A DNA stretch of 10,761 nucleotides from Patescibacteria group bacterium AH-259-L07 (GTDB lineage: Bacteria; Patescibacteriota; Patescibacteriia; UBA2591; UBA6264). A program made the translations under genes and the position numbers. Shown here piece after piece: positions 1 to 5,849 of this stretch. The stretch is from the NCBI GenBank assembly GCA_027718005.1, contig JALLOP010000045.1, positions 1 to 10,761 of the forward strand. Reading direction: 5' to 3'. The notes under the pieces were generated by a model. The model saw only the letters and a list, made by a program, of their open reading frames with translations. It did no database searches and was not told the DNA's origin. Within the stretch, counting starts at the first letter, position 1. The number at the start of each line of letters is the position of its first letter.

Positions 1-258
1 AATAGTATACGAAATTACGCCCAAAAGTCAAACAAAAAAATCCCCCACCCAGAAAATTTTTTGATGAGGGGTTAAATTTAGCTTCATTTTAAAGTAAATT
101 ATTTATAAAAAGGGCTAATATTCACTAATTATTAAAATCTCTGTAATCAAAAAAGACTACAGAAACTTTAACATATATTTAGCTATCTTAAGCATACAAA
201 ACAAATGTGGCTCGAGGTCGCGGACTATATTCGAACCTATTCCATATAAAATGTGAAG
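1..258. other. Left-edge intergenic region without a supported gene
   Basis: I see no supported gene in this AT-rich stretch. A plus-strand frame is open from the left edge to a TGA near base 64, and another to a TAA near base 75. Either could be the tail of a gene outside the window, but there is too little sequence to judge. The stretch holds a candidate leftward terminator (34-71), and its right end includes the first half of the hairpin overlapping the stop codon of the 110-residue ORF. Confidence 0.5.
34..71 (-). terminator. Candidate intrinsic terminator, leftward
   Basis: Read on the minus strand, four C residues (71-68) can pair with G residues at 45-42, extended by one T-G wobble. 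The loop holds a weaker nested stem, AAAATTTT with flanking pairs (50-63). A run of seven T follows at 40-34. A GC stem followed by a T-run is the standard layout of a Rho-independent terminator. The stem is short and the loop long, so the call is tentative. It would end leftward transcripts from the 110-residue ORF. Confidence 0.35.
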
Positions 259-274
259 CTAGGGAGTTAGCTTC
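255..274 (-). terminator. Hairpin overlapping the stop codon of the 110-residue ORF
   Basis: GAAGCTA (255-261) and TAGCTTC (268-274) form a perfect 7-bp inverted repeat with a 6-base loop. The structure covers the TAG stop at 259-261. On the minus strand it is followed by ACATTTTATA, a short T-run, so it may act as a weak terminator or as a 3' end stabiliser. Confidence 0.4.
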
Positions 275-591
275 CATTTTCCCTCTATGTATTTGGCCGC
301 CGAGTGCCCGCCCTCTGGGATCCCCTCCTTATCAAAAAAAGTGACGTGAACAGCAGTGGCTGAAGCCTGCCCCTCTGAATATCGACCTTTTCTCATATAC
401 GAGTACTCTGTATTTCCATCTTTTCCAGAAACAATAATATCCCACAAGTAAAGGCCTTGTTCATCCTCAAGTTTCCGTACATCTTCATACCCCTCCTCTC
501 CGACTAATTGTTCAAAAACTGATTGTACTTCCTCTGGAGTGGGAATAGACTCTGATTCTTTTTCAAAATTGTTTGGAGGTCCTTCGCTCAT
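259..591 (-). CDS. Hypothetical protein, 110 residues
   Basis: I do not recognise this protein. It starts at an ATG at 591 and ends at TAG. The first 25 or so residues are acidic and rich in Pro and Ser and look disordered. The rest alternates hydrophobic and polar residues in a pattern suggesting a small beta-rich domain, with a Gly-rich turn (EGIPEGGHS) near residues 90-97. No signal peptide, membrane segment or cysteine motif is visible, so it is probably cytoplasmic. An extended -10 element (TGGTATAAT) sits about 12 bases upstream of the ATG, giving a nearly leaderless transcript. A hairpin overlaps the stop. It looks like an independent single-gene unit, separated from the restriction operon by about 490 bases. 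Composition and a plausible promoter support it being real; function is unknown. Confidence 0.7.
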   Translation of the reverse strand: MSEGPPNNFEKESESIPTPEEVQSVFEQLVGEEGYEDVRKLEDEQGLYLWDIIVSGKDGNTEYSYMRKGRYSEGQASATAVHVTFFDKEGIPEGGHSAAKYIEGKWKLTP

Positions 592-602
592 ATTTTTTAT
601 AG

Positions 603-631
603 ATTATACCACAGACACTATGTCCTCTGTG
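603..631 (-). promoter_or_regulatory. Extended -10 promoter and inverted repeat for the 110-residue ORF
   Basis: On the minus strand TATAAT lies at 608-603 and is preceded by TGG, an extended -10 element. I see no good -35 at 16-17 bases. Directly upstream, CACAGA (610-615) and TCTGTG (626-631) form a 6-bp inverted repeat with a 10-base spacer, a possible operator. Transcription would begin only a few bases before the ATG at 591. Confidence 0.45.
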
Positions 632-723
632 TATGCTCCTCGTCTTGTTTGAGCATCAAATTTTTTAAAGGTTATTTTGCTTGGCTCCGTGTCTTGGACG
701 AAATCAGAACCTTTTTTAAGGAG

Positions 724-739
724 AATCCGCATGTGGATT
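724..739. repeat. 16-bp near-palindrome AATCCGCATGTGGATT
   Basis: AATCC (724-728) pairs with GGATT (735-739), and the 16-base unit is palindromic except for one mismatched position (G729/T734). It lies about 130 bases upstream of the 110-residue ORF. Such a site could bind a dimeric regulator, but nothing ties it to a particular protein. Confidence 0.3.
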
Positions 740-925
740 TGTAATCCCGCCCACGTGTTTCCGCACGCTTCGGCGCACAAAACAGAAAAATTTTCTATAC
801 CTTTTTACATTGCGCGCCCTTAAAAAAATTTTCAATAAGGAAAAAAAAATATCTGCTGAGGTTCTGCTTATTCAAGTAATGGGGCAATAAGGCGTATGAG
901 TGAGGCGCAGAATTGCGAAAACACG

Positions 926-1003
926 TCCCGCCCCCAAGTCCTGCTATGCAGGACATCAGGGCAAAGAATTTTGAAAACGAAGCCGTCGGGGTGGCGGGCG
1001 GGA
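926..1003. repeat. Compound GC-rich hairpin
   Basis: TCCCGCCC (926-933) pairs perfectly with GGGCGGGA (996-1003). The enclosed 62 bases contain a second perfect stem, GTCCTGC (938-944) with GCAGGAC (948-954), closed by a 3-base loop. On the plus strand a T-rich tract follows (1011-1026); on the minus strand a TTTT follows shortly after. It could be a bidirectional terminator between the restriction operon and the 110-residue ORF, or a structured RNA. It lies 80 bases past the stop of the last operon gene. Confidence 0.45.
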
Positions 1004-1083
1004 ATAAAAATATTATTATTTTTTATCAAATTAGCTTCATTTCAAGAACCGTTCCCTGTCTTTTCTGCCTATCTCCTACAAAC

Positions 1084-1521
1084 TTATTCTCTAAAACGTT
1101 TCCTAAAATAAGGTATTTCCTTAGGCTTAATTGAAAATTTGGACTTACCTAAATCTTTTCTGATTAGATTAATGAAATCTCCTCGATTTGCCGGCGAACA
1201 GTATCCTTCAACAGAAGTATCCATAAATTTTTGAAATCTAATCAAAATTTCATCATCATCACATACTAAAAGTAATTCTCTATATACTTCATTAAATTCC
1301 TTATTTGTTGGCGGATCCGCTACTGGTCGTGAATTTTTAAAAACCATTGAATCAAATCTTTTATCAATAATCGCAATAGTTTTAATATAAATCTCCTTTT
1401 TGTGTAACCACAGTTCGGATCGCGCTGTAATATTCTTTTGCATTAATGGCTGAATAAAAAATTGTGCTATTATTACAATTAATGCAGCGACAGCTGGAGC
1501 AATAAAAAATTCAAGTAACAT
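1084..1521 (-). CDS. Hypothetical membrane-anchored protein, 145 residues
   Basis: I do not recognise the family. The ATG at 1521 gives a hydrophobic segment at about residues 3-25 (rich in A, I, V, L and F), followed by Gln, Lys and Arg. This is a single N-terminal membrane helix without an evident signal-peptidase site, so the remainder is probably a cytoplasmic domain anchored to the inner membrane. The soluble part has an amphipathic helical stretch (about 36-60), an acidic patch VCDDDE (about 86-91) and a C-terminal IRKDLG motif (about 120-125) before a basic tail. It follows hsdS by 83 bases on the same strand and is the last gene before a GC-rich hairpin, so it probably ends the operon. 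The hydrophobic N-terminus and intact frame support a real gene. A role in defence is guilt by association only. Confidence 0.65.
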   Translation of the reverse strand: MLLEFFIAPAVAALIVIIAQFFIQPLMQKNITARSELWLHKKEIYIKTIAIIDKRFDSMVFKNSRPVADPPTNKEFNEVYRELLLVCDDDEILIRFQKFMDTSVEGYCSPANRGDFINLIRKDLGKSKFSIKPKEIPYFRKRFRE

Positions 1522-1573
1522 AATTTTATAATTATTCTCTCAATTAAATTTTGAATTATTTTTATTTCCGCGA

Positions 1574-1596
1574 TGAACGCGGTCTCGCCACGTTCA
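1574..1596. repeat. Hairpin between hsdS and the 145-residue ORF
   Basis: TGAACG (1574-1579) and CGTTCA (1591-1596) form a perfect 6-bp stem, with a possible inner GG/CC pairing. No T-run follows on the minus strand, so it is not a normal intrinsic terminator. It shares the sequence ATGAACGC (1573-1580) with the hairpin at 3080-3094. Confidence 0.5.
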
Positions 1597-1604
1597 CACT
1601 TCAG

Positions 1605-2789
1605 TTATATTAATTCTCCTTTCATTGATTTATTTAGTACTGATTCGAATAATTCTTTGAGTTTTTGTTTTATGAGCTTTTTCTTGTATTCTTGTACAGC
1701 GAAGAGTTTTTCAACAGCTTGCCGTTGAGTTTCGATTGGTGGAAAAGGAATTTTAATTTTGAGTAAATCACTTTGGTAAATAGCCCAAACGCTTGTAGTT
1801 CCTTTCTTTTTCGAATTAAGGGCCCTCTTGCCATCTATGGTTTGGAAAAATGCATTAAGAAATAAGGGTAAAAGATTTTTAAATCTCAACCTTAAAATAT
1901 TATTATTAAATAAATAAGTTCTCTTTTCATTAAAAACAGCAGACTTCCCCACCAGTTCAGGTGTGTTTCTGGTATTAAAAAGAAAATCCCCTATTTTTAG
2001 TTTACATCTTTGAATCTCGCTCTCGTCTGCAATTACCTTTATCGCTTTTTCAAAATCTAATTCTCCATTAGATTGAATTGCATCCATTTTCAGATAAGGC
2101 ACACCCTTATCGCTGTATTTCTCTCTTGATTTCACTAGTCCTAATTGTAAAAAACTGACACATTCTCCTAGCTGAATCCTGGGCCATTTTTTTCCGATAG
2201 TTTCAAAATTGTGAATTAAACTTTTTTTAAGCTCATCTGCTAATTCAATTTGTTTATCGTTCAATTCTTGGACTTTTTTTATCGCATCTAGCCGCTCAAC
2301 GATTTGTTTTTGGATTTTGAGAGGGGGCACGGGGATCTCAGTTTTCAAATAAAGACTTAATTTTAGGTTACGTATGCCAGTTGTCTGGCTTTGTAATTTT
2401 TTAGTGAATCCGATTTTATGCAGAAAAAGCAAACGATAAAACAAAAAATGACTATTTATAAGGTCGGGTTTAGCACGAAATCTCTGAACAAAATTTGCAA
2501 ATGTATATACTCTATCATCTGGCGCTATAAAGTACGCTACTCGCCCAACTGGCTGATTAGGACCACCGCCAGATTTCTCAACCAGAATATCACCATCTAA
2601 CAATTCAAGTTTCTTAATATCGCCCTCAATCTTCCGTTCTGCTACATCAGAGAAATTAATCCGGCCTTCATTGGTCATATTTGTTGATCTCAATACAAAT
2701 AAGCCCTTGCCTTTTATGGCTGGCTTGCCCCATACACCAGCGTCGCAAGACTCCAGTAGATCAGCTAATTTTTTCGTTGGCCAAGTCAT
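1605..2789 (-). CDS. hsdS: Type I restriction-modification specificity subunit HsdS, 394 residues
   Basis: HsdS gives a Type I enzyme its DNA target and holds the two HsdM subunits. The protein shows the usual duplicated plan. A first target-recognition domain covers about residues 1-150. A conserved IPVPP motif (152-156) leads into a helical spacer with heptad-like leucines (about 157-193). A second recognition domain begins at WPRIQLG (about 202). A matching IPFPP motif (347-351) leads into the C-terminal helix, ending in KGELI. Length is normal for HsdS. The frame is open back to an ATG at 2846, but I chose the ATG at 2789. It overlaps the TGA of the upstream 86-residue ORF as ATGA, and it gives the MTWPTKKLADLL N-terminus typical of a recognition domain. 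The gene is separated from hsdM by four accessory genes, which is unusual for M-S pairs. The family call is very secure; the DNA target cannot be read from sequence. Confidence 0.95.
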   Translation of the reverse strand: MTWPTKKLADLLESCDAGVWGKPAIKGKGLFVLRSTNMTNEGRINFSDVAERKIEGDIKKLELLDGDILVEKSGGGPNQPVGRVAYFIAPDDRVYTFANFVQRFRAKPDLINSHFLFYRLLFLHKIGFTKKLQSQTTGIRNLKLSLYLKTEIPVPPLKIQKQIVERLDAIKKVQELNDKQIELADELKKSLIHNFETIGKKWPRIQLGECVSFLQLGLVKSREKYSDKGVPYLKMDAIQSNGELDFEKAIKVIADESEIQRCKLKIGDFLFNTRNTPELVGKSAVFNEKRTYLFNNNILRLRFKNLLPLFLNAFFQTIDGKRALNSKKKGTTSVWAIYQSDLLKIKIPFPPIETQRQAVEKLFAVQEYKKKLIKQKLKELFESVLNKSMKGELI

Positions 2790-3046
2790 CTTATTAATAA
2801 ATAAATTTGTATTATAACCGCAATAGTCATAACTACAGTCAACCAAATTAAAACTTTTGAATATCTAGAAGACTGCTGATTAAATTTTTCAATAGTTTGC
2901 CTGAGCAGTAAAATTTTTTCAGTCAAAATCGGCAACTGTTTAGATTCGCTCCACCCTCCCATAGAGGCAATAAACTCCCGCTCTTTTTCCTCTAATTCTA
3001 TTGAGATTTGTTCGTCTGTAATATGTTTCAAATCTTTTCTTTCCAT
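2786..3046 (-). CDS. Small tail-anchored membrane protein, 86 residues, coupled to hsdS
   Basis: I do not recognise a named family. Residues 1-57 are charged and helical (DEQISIELEEKEREF, then ILLLRQTIEKF) and could form a coiled coil or helical hairpin. Residues 65-85 are a strongly hydrophobic helix ending in a single Arg, so the protein is probably anchored in the membrane by its C-terminus with its N-terminus in the cytoplasm. AGAAGAA lies about 8 bases before the ATG at 3046, a weak ribosome-binding site. Its TGA overlaps the hsdS ATG by 4 bases (ATGA), which suggests translational coupling to HsdS. A membrane partner of a Type I specificity subunit is not a standard component. It might tether the enzyme or act as a small effector, but that is inference. 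Confidence 0.7.
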   Translation of the reverse strand: MERKDLKHITDEQISIELEEKEREFIASMGGWSESKQLPILTEKILLLRQTIEKFNQQSSRYSKVLIWLTVVMTIAVIIQIYLLIR

Positions 3047-3079
3047 AAATTTATTCTTCTAATTTTCTTGCCCTTTAAT

Positions 3080-3094
3080 GAACGCTTGGCGTTC
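3080..3094. repeat. Hairpin GAACGC-TTG-GCGTTC upstream of the 86-residue ORF
   Basis: GAACGC (3080-3085) and GCGTTC (3089-3094) form a perfect 6-bp stem with a 3-base loop in the 80-base gap between the Cys-rich ORF and the 86-residue ORF. No T-run follows on either side. It shares ATGAACGC with the hairpin after hsdS, so related hairpins bracket the 86-residue ORF-hsdS unit. Confidence 0.5.
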
Positions 3095-3126
3095 TACTAC
3101 TGAAATTTATTGACCAAAGCGTAAAT

Positions 3127-3315
3127 TTAATAATTTCTCGGATGAGGAAATGGTTTTTTGTGAGTCGATTCCCATCTGCATCTCCATGCCTTTTTTCGCT
3201 CTTTAGTGTGAACCGAACAATTTTTGTCCTGACAATTTATTCCCAAACACTTAGCACAAAACGTATCATCGCGTAAACATTTTTTAATCTTAGATTGTGG
3301 TTTTGGGTTTTGCAT
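3127..3315 (-). CDS. Small Cys-rich, probably zinc-binding protein, 62 residues
   Basis: I do not recognise a named family. The protein is basic and carries C13, C20, C23, C28, C33, H36 and C46. The core spacing is C-x2-C-x4-C-x4-C-x2-H, which suggests one zinc-binding knuckle, with a Lys/Arg/Trp-rich segment (residues 38-48) that could contact nucleic acid. No signal peptide or membrane segment is visible. The start is the ATG at 3315. AGGAGAAG lies at 3337-3330, a good anti-16S match but about 14 bases from the ATG, further than ideal. It lies 47 bases after the ATPase stop and 80 bases before the 86-residue ORF, within the M-S gap of the restriction operon. The regular cysteines make it likely to be a real protein. 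A role in nucleic-acid binding is inference. Confidence 0.65.
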   Translation of the reverse strand: MQNPKPQSKIKKCLRDDTFCAKCLGINCQDKNCSVHTKERKKAWRCRWESTHKKPFPHPRNY

Positions 3316-3329
3316 TTTGTTTTTTTAAA

Positions 3330-3337
3330 CTTCTCCT
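3330..3337 (-). promoter_or_regulatory. Strong Shine-Dalgarno-like AGGAGAAG
   Basis: On the minus strand AGGAGAAG lies 14 bases ahead of the ATG of the 62-residue ORF. It is one of the few clear ribosome-binding sites in the window. The ATPase gene is not overlapped here, so translation starts afresh at this point in the operon. Confidence 0.45.
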
Positions 3338-3362
3338 AATTTTTGTTATCCAAATCATGGAA

Positions 3363-5849
3363 CTAATTAACGCTCGATTGGTTAGCTGAACGTTTTTTTA
3401 GGTTTATATTTGTTGCTCTGCACGTACATCTTAATGTATCGGGTGTCTTTGATGACGTAACGGTAATGTAAAATAATCCTGCACATTCGGGTTTATCGCA
3501 AAAAAACTTTTGAATTAAATCACGAAATGCATTCACAACGGGATTAAAATCAGCAGTTGTGAGATTCGCCCATTCGTTGTAATGGATAGCTGGATTAATC
3601 TGCCATTGGTCAGCACTGGAAGCGCGAAAAGAATCTGATAGATCCTTTTCGCGTCCTTCGAGCACTTTAGCATTTCTGGTTTTACCCCACGACTCAGCAA
3701 CTTTTTTTCCTTCTGCAAGAATGTTTCGAAATCGCTTGACTGCTGGAGGAAGAATGTCACCGAGCACGTAACGGCCATCCCCTTTAAATTCAACTGAGAC
3801 ACGTAGATTGTCGCATACTTCTTTAAAAATATGTTCTAAATAATGTCGCAAAGTTCCAGCGGCAGTACGTACATCATCTTGTTTAAGAGCAGAGTCAATC
3901 TCGGCCCATATATCACGATTATTCCATTCAGTAGGACCATGATCAGGAGTCCAATTACTAAAACGTTTAGAACCGGTGGAGCTAATCAAACCAGCGCTTA
4001 CCATGTGCTTTAACCACACTTCATCATGTGTTGTCAGGACAAATTGGGTATTAGGAAAATATTCCTTAAAAAGTTTACATACTTCTCGCCGATGCCCTGT
4101 ATCAACCGACATTAGTACATCATCAAGCACGGCAAACATAAAATTATCGCCCTGCAATCGTTGCATTAAGGCTAAGTATAGACACAACCCCATGCCATCT
4201 TGATGTCCTTCACTATGATATGCGCCTGGTGGAAAATGGCCTCGACCATAAAAATCTACATCGAAACCGAGTTTCCCTATTGATGGAGTAAGGCGTGCTG
4301 TAAAGTTACTTTCATCATCCTGATTAATAAATCGATACAATTTACTAAACTCTTCCTCAACTTGCTTGTAGACACCTTCAAGCACCTTATTGCTCTCTTC
4401 TACATAAATGTCGTAAACGGTCTTTGATAGGACGGCATGTTCTTCCGCTTTTTTTGCGCTACGCGCTGCTTCGCGATAAGTCTCTAAACGATCCTGACAA
4501 AGAATAAGGTAGTCTCGAGCTGCTTCTTGTTGAGTGGACTCTGGAATTGCATTGACAGCTATTTCAATATTATCTATTGCAGTCACTATATCTGGGGGAA
4601 CAACGGTTATATTAGCCAGTGAAGAAAGGATATCTGTGAGAGGAAGAAAATTCTTCAAGCTTTTAATTTTTGATATAAGATTTGAGCGATAACTGGATAA
4701 ATGAGTTACTTGTTTTTTGGCAACAACTTTTGTATGATTTTCAATAGATATTAGCTCATTATTAATCTCTTCCAGAAGGTCAATGATGGGCTCTATCCTT
4801 TTTTCAAGAGCAGCGCGCGTTTTTGCTATTTCCTCATATCTTTTCAATTTTGTTTCCACCAAACTGTGAAGTGTGTTGATATCCCATTCTGTATCACACA
4901 CTGGACAAGTGTTTTCAGTGATGAGTGTAATGGCTATACGTAAAAACTTTTCTCGCGATACACTTTCTAACACTATCGGGTCGTCGTGCAACGATGTGAT
5001 TTGAGTATGAAGCTTGGCACATTCGTCTTTTGTTTTAGTAGTAGTCAATTTTGATAATAACTCTCGAATTCTTTTCAAATCAGCAATAGCCTGCTTTTTG
5101 TTGACTTTCGAAGTAGTAGTGGCTTTTGTGCCAGTCTTTAAACCATCGTGTAGAGACGTGGTGCTAGTAAGCGTTTCTATAGGACTTAATCCAAGAACTA
5201 TCCGGCGCATATTTACTGCGCCCAGAAGCTTATCTGTTACGAGTTCGGAAATCTCCATGGCTTGTGCTAGACGATCGCGTACCTGTATACTGATCTTTTT
5301 GAGAGTTGTTTCCTCACGATTACAGGTATTAGATATCATCTTCAGCGTGCTACGCAATTCACCAACTTGATCTAGTCGCAAAAGCGCCTGAATCTCTTCA
5401 GATCGCTTTCCTGGCTGAGCAAGCACATAAGCGATCAACTCACGACGCGAGAGAACAAATTCTGGATGATCTTCTAACTGTTTCAAGACCTTTAACACAC
5501 CAGATGTATTGGGGGTGATTTTAGGCGTGAGTGTATCTTTGACGTTTCTCTCAATTGTTACCTGCTTATTTTTCAGAGATGGAATACGTAAGGTTAAAGT
5601 CACTCTCGCCTTTTCTGGATTATCACGACTGTCTACATGGGGCGCATGATCTTTGAGTGTAATGCCGCCAGTACCTTTACCTGACAATCGTGAGATGTTC
5701 CCCGTGAGAGCAAACTCAAGAGCATCCACTATACCACTTTTCCCCGTTCCATTCGGACCATACACCGCAAAATTCTTGCCCTTAAAATTCAGTGTAAGCT
5801 TACGAACACCCCGAAATTCTTCTATTGTAATTTTTTCTACTAGGATCAT
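3363..5849 (-). CDS. ABC/SMC-like ATPase with zinc hook and C-terminal candidate RNase domain (RloC-like architecture), 828 residues
   Basis: N-terminal RecF/SMC-type ATPase half: FRGV (12-15) and Walker A GPNGTGKS (31-38). A long helical, coiled-coil-like region (about 140-500) is interrupted by CPVC (C315, C318), the form of a Rad50-type zinc hook. The second ATPase half has a signature-like SEGHQD (546-551), Walker B ending in DD (576-577) instead of the usual DE, a D-loop SVD, and an H-loop His (H608). The C-terminal domain has R668-HYL-E672-H673 and later NPAIH (H756), a pattern like DUF4145/HEPN domains. Last comes a CxxxxC...CxC zinc ribbon (C784, C789, C808, C810). RloC, an anticodon nuclease linked to Type I loci, has this overall order, and phage-responsive PrrC has Arg and Glu at the same spacing. 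The ATG overlaps the upstream TGA (ATGA). G+C is clearly higher than in hsdR. The ATPase is certain; RNase activity is inferred. An SMC-like DNA-end sensor without nuclease is the alternative. Confidence 0.85.
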   Translation of the reverse strand: MILVEKITIEEFRGVRKLTLNFKGKNFAVYGPNGTGKSGIVDALEFALTGNISRLSGKGTGGITLKDHAPHVDSRDNPEKARVTLTLRIPSLKNKQVTIERNVKDTLTPKITPNTSGVLKVLKQLEDHPEFVLSRRELIAYVLAQPGKRSEEIQALLRLDQVGELRSTLKMISNTCNREETTLKKISIQVRDRLAQAMEISELVTDKLLGAVNMRRIVLGLSPIETLTSTTSLHDGLKTGTKATTTSKVNKKQAIADLKRIRELLSKLTTTKTKDECAKLHTQITSLHDDPIVLESVSREKFLRIAITLITENTCPVCDTEWDINTLHSLVETKLKRYEEIAKTRAALEKRIEPIIDLLEEINNELISIENHTKVVAKKQVTHLSSYRSNLISKIKSLKNFLPLTDILSSLANITVVPPDIVTAIDNIEIAVNAIPESTQQEAARDYLILCQDRLETYREAARSAKKAEEHAVLSKTVYDIYVEESNKVLEGVYKQVEEEFSKLYRFINQDDESNFTARLTPSIGKLGFDVDFYGRGHFPPGAYHSEGHQDGMGLCLYLALMQRLQGDNFMFAVLDDVLMSVDTGHRREVCKLFKEYFPNTQFVLTTHDEVWLKHMVSAGLISSTGSKRFSNWTPDHGPTEWNNRDIWAEIDSALKQDDVRTAAGTLRHYLEHIFKEVCDNLRVSVEFKGDGRYVLGDILPPAVKRFRNILAEGKKVAESWGKTRNAKVLEGREKDLSDSFRASSADQWQINPAIHYNEWANLTTADFNPVVNAFRDLIQKFFCDKPECAGLFYITVTSSKTPDTLRCTCRATNINLKKRSANQSSVN

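Larger units (their letters stand above)
592..1083. other. Gene-free spacer with promoter elements and hairpins
   Basis: No convincing gene is present. Two short plus-strand frames here (from about 896 and 913) overlap each other and have no family-like features. The spacer holds the promoter of the 110-residue ORF (603-631), a near-palindrome AATCCGCATGTGGATT (724-739), an inverted pair of 13-base elements (753-765 and 914-926), a compound GC-rich hairpin (926-1003) and an AT-only hairpin (1004-1026). Local G-runs and C-runs stand out against the AT-rich background. Confidence 0.55.

Noticed and set aside
222..243. TTCGAAC (230-236) followed by ...CCA, like the T-loop and 3' end of a tRNA
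   Set aside because: The five bases on each side of the TTCGAAC do not pair, there is no room for a 7-base acceptor strand before CCA, and no D-arm or anticodon arm is visible.
75..1042. Near-repeated TTAGCTTCATTT-like sequences near 78-91, 267-280 and 1030-1042
   Set aside because: The matches are short and AT-rich; one is explained by the hairpin at the stop codon of the 110-residue ORF, so chance is enough.
896..1134. Two overlapping plus-strand reading frames of about 70 residues
   Set aside because: They overlap each other in different frames, run through a hairpin and into the end of the 145-residue ORF, and show no domain or codon pattern of a real gene.
2789..2846. Longer hsdS start at the ATG at 2846
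   Set aside because: It would put 57 bases inside the membrane-helix part of the 86-residue ORF and add a Cys/Tyr-rich N-terminus unlike HsdS. The ATGA overlap at 2786-2789 is a better start.
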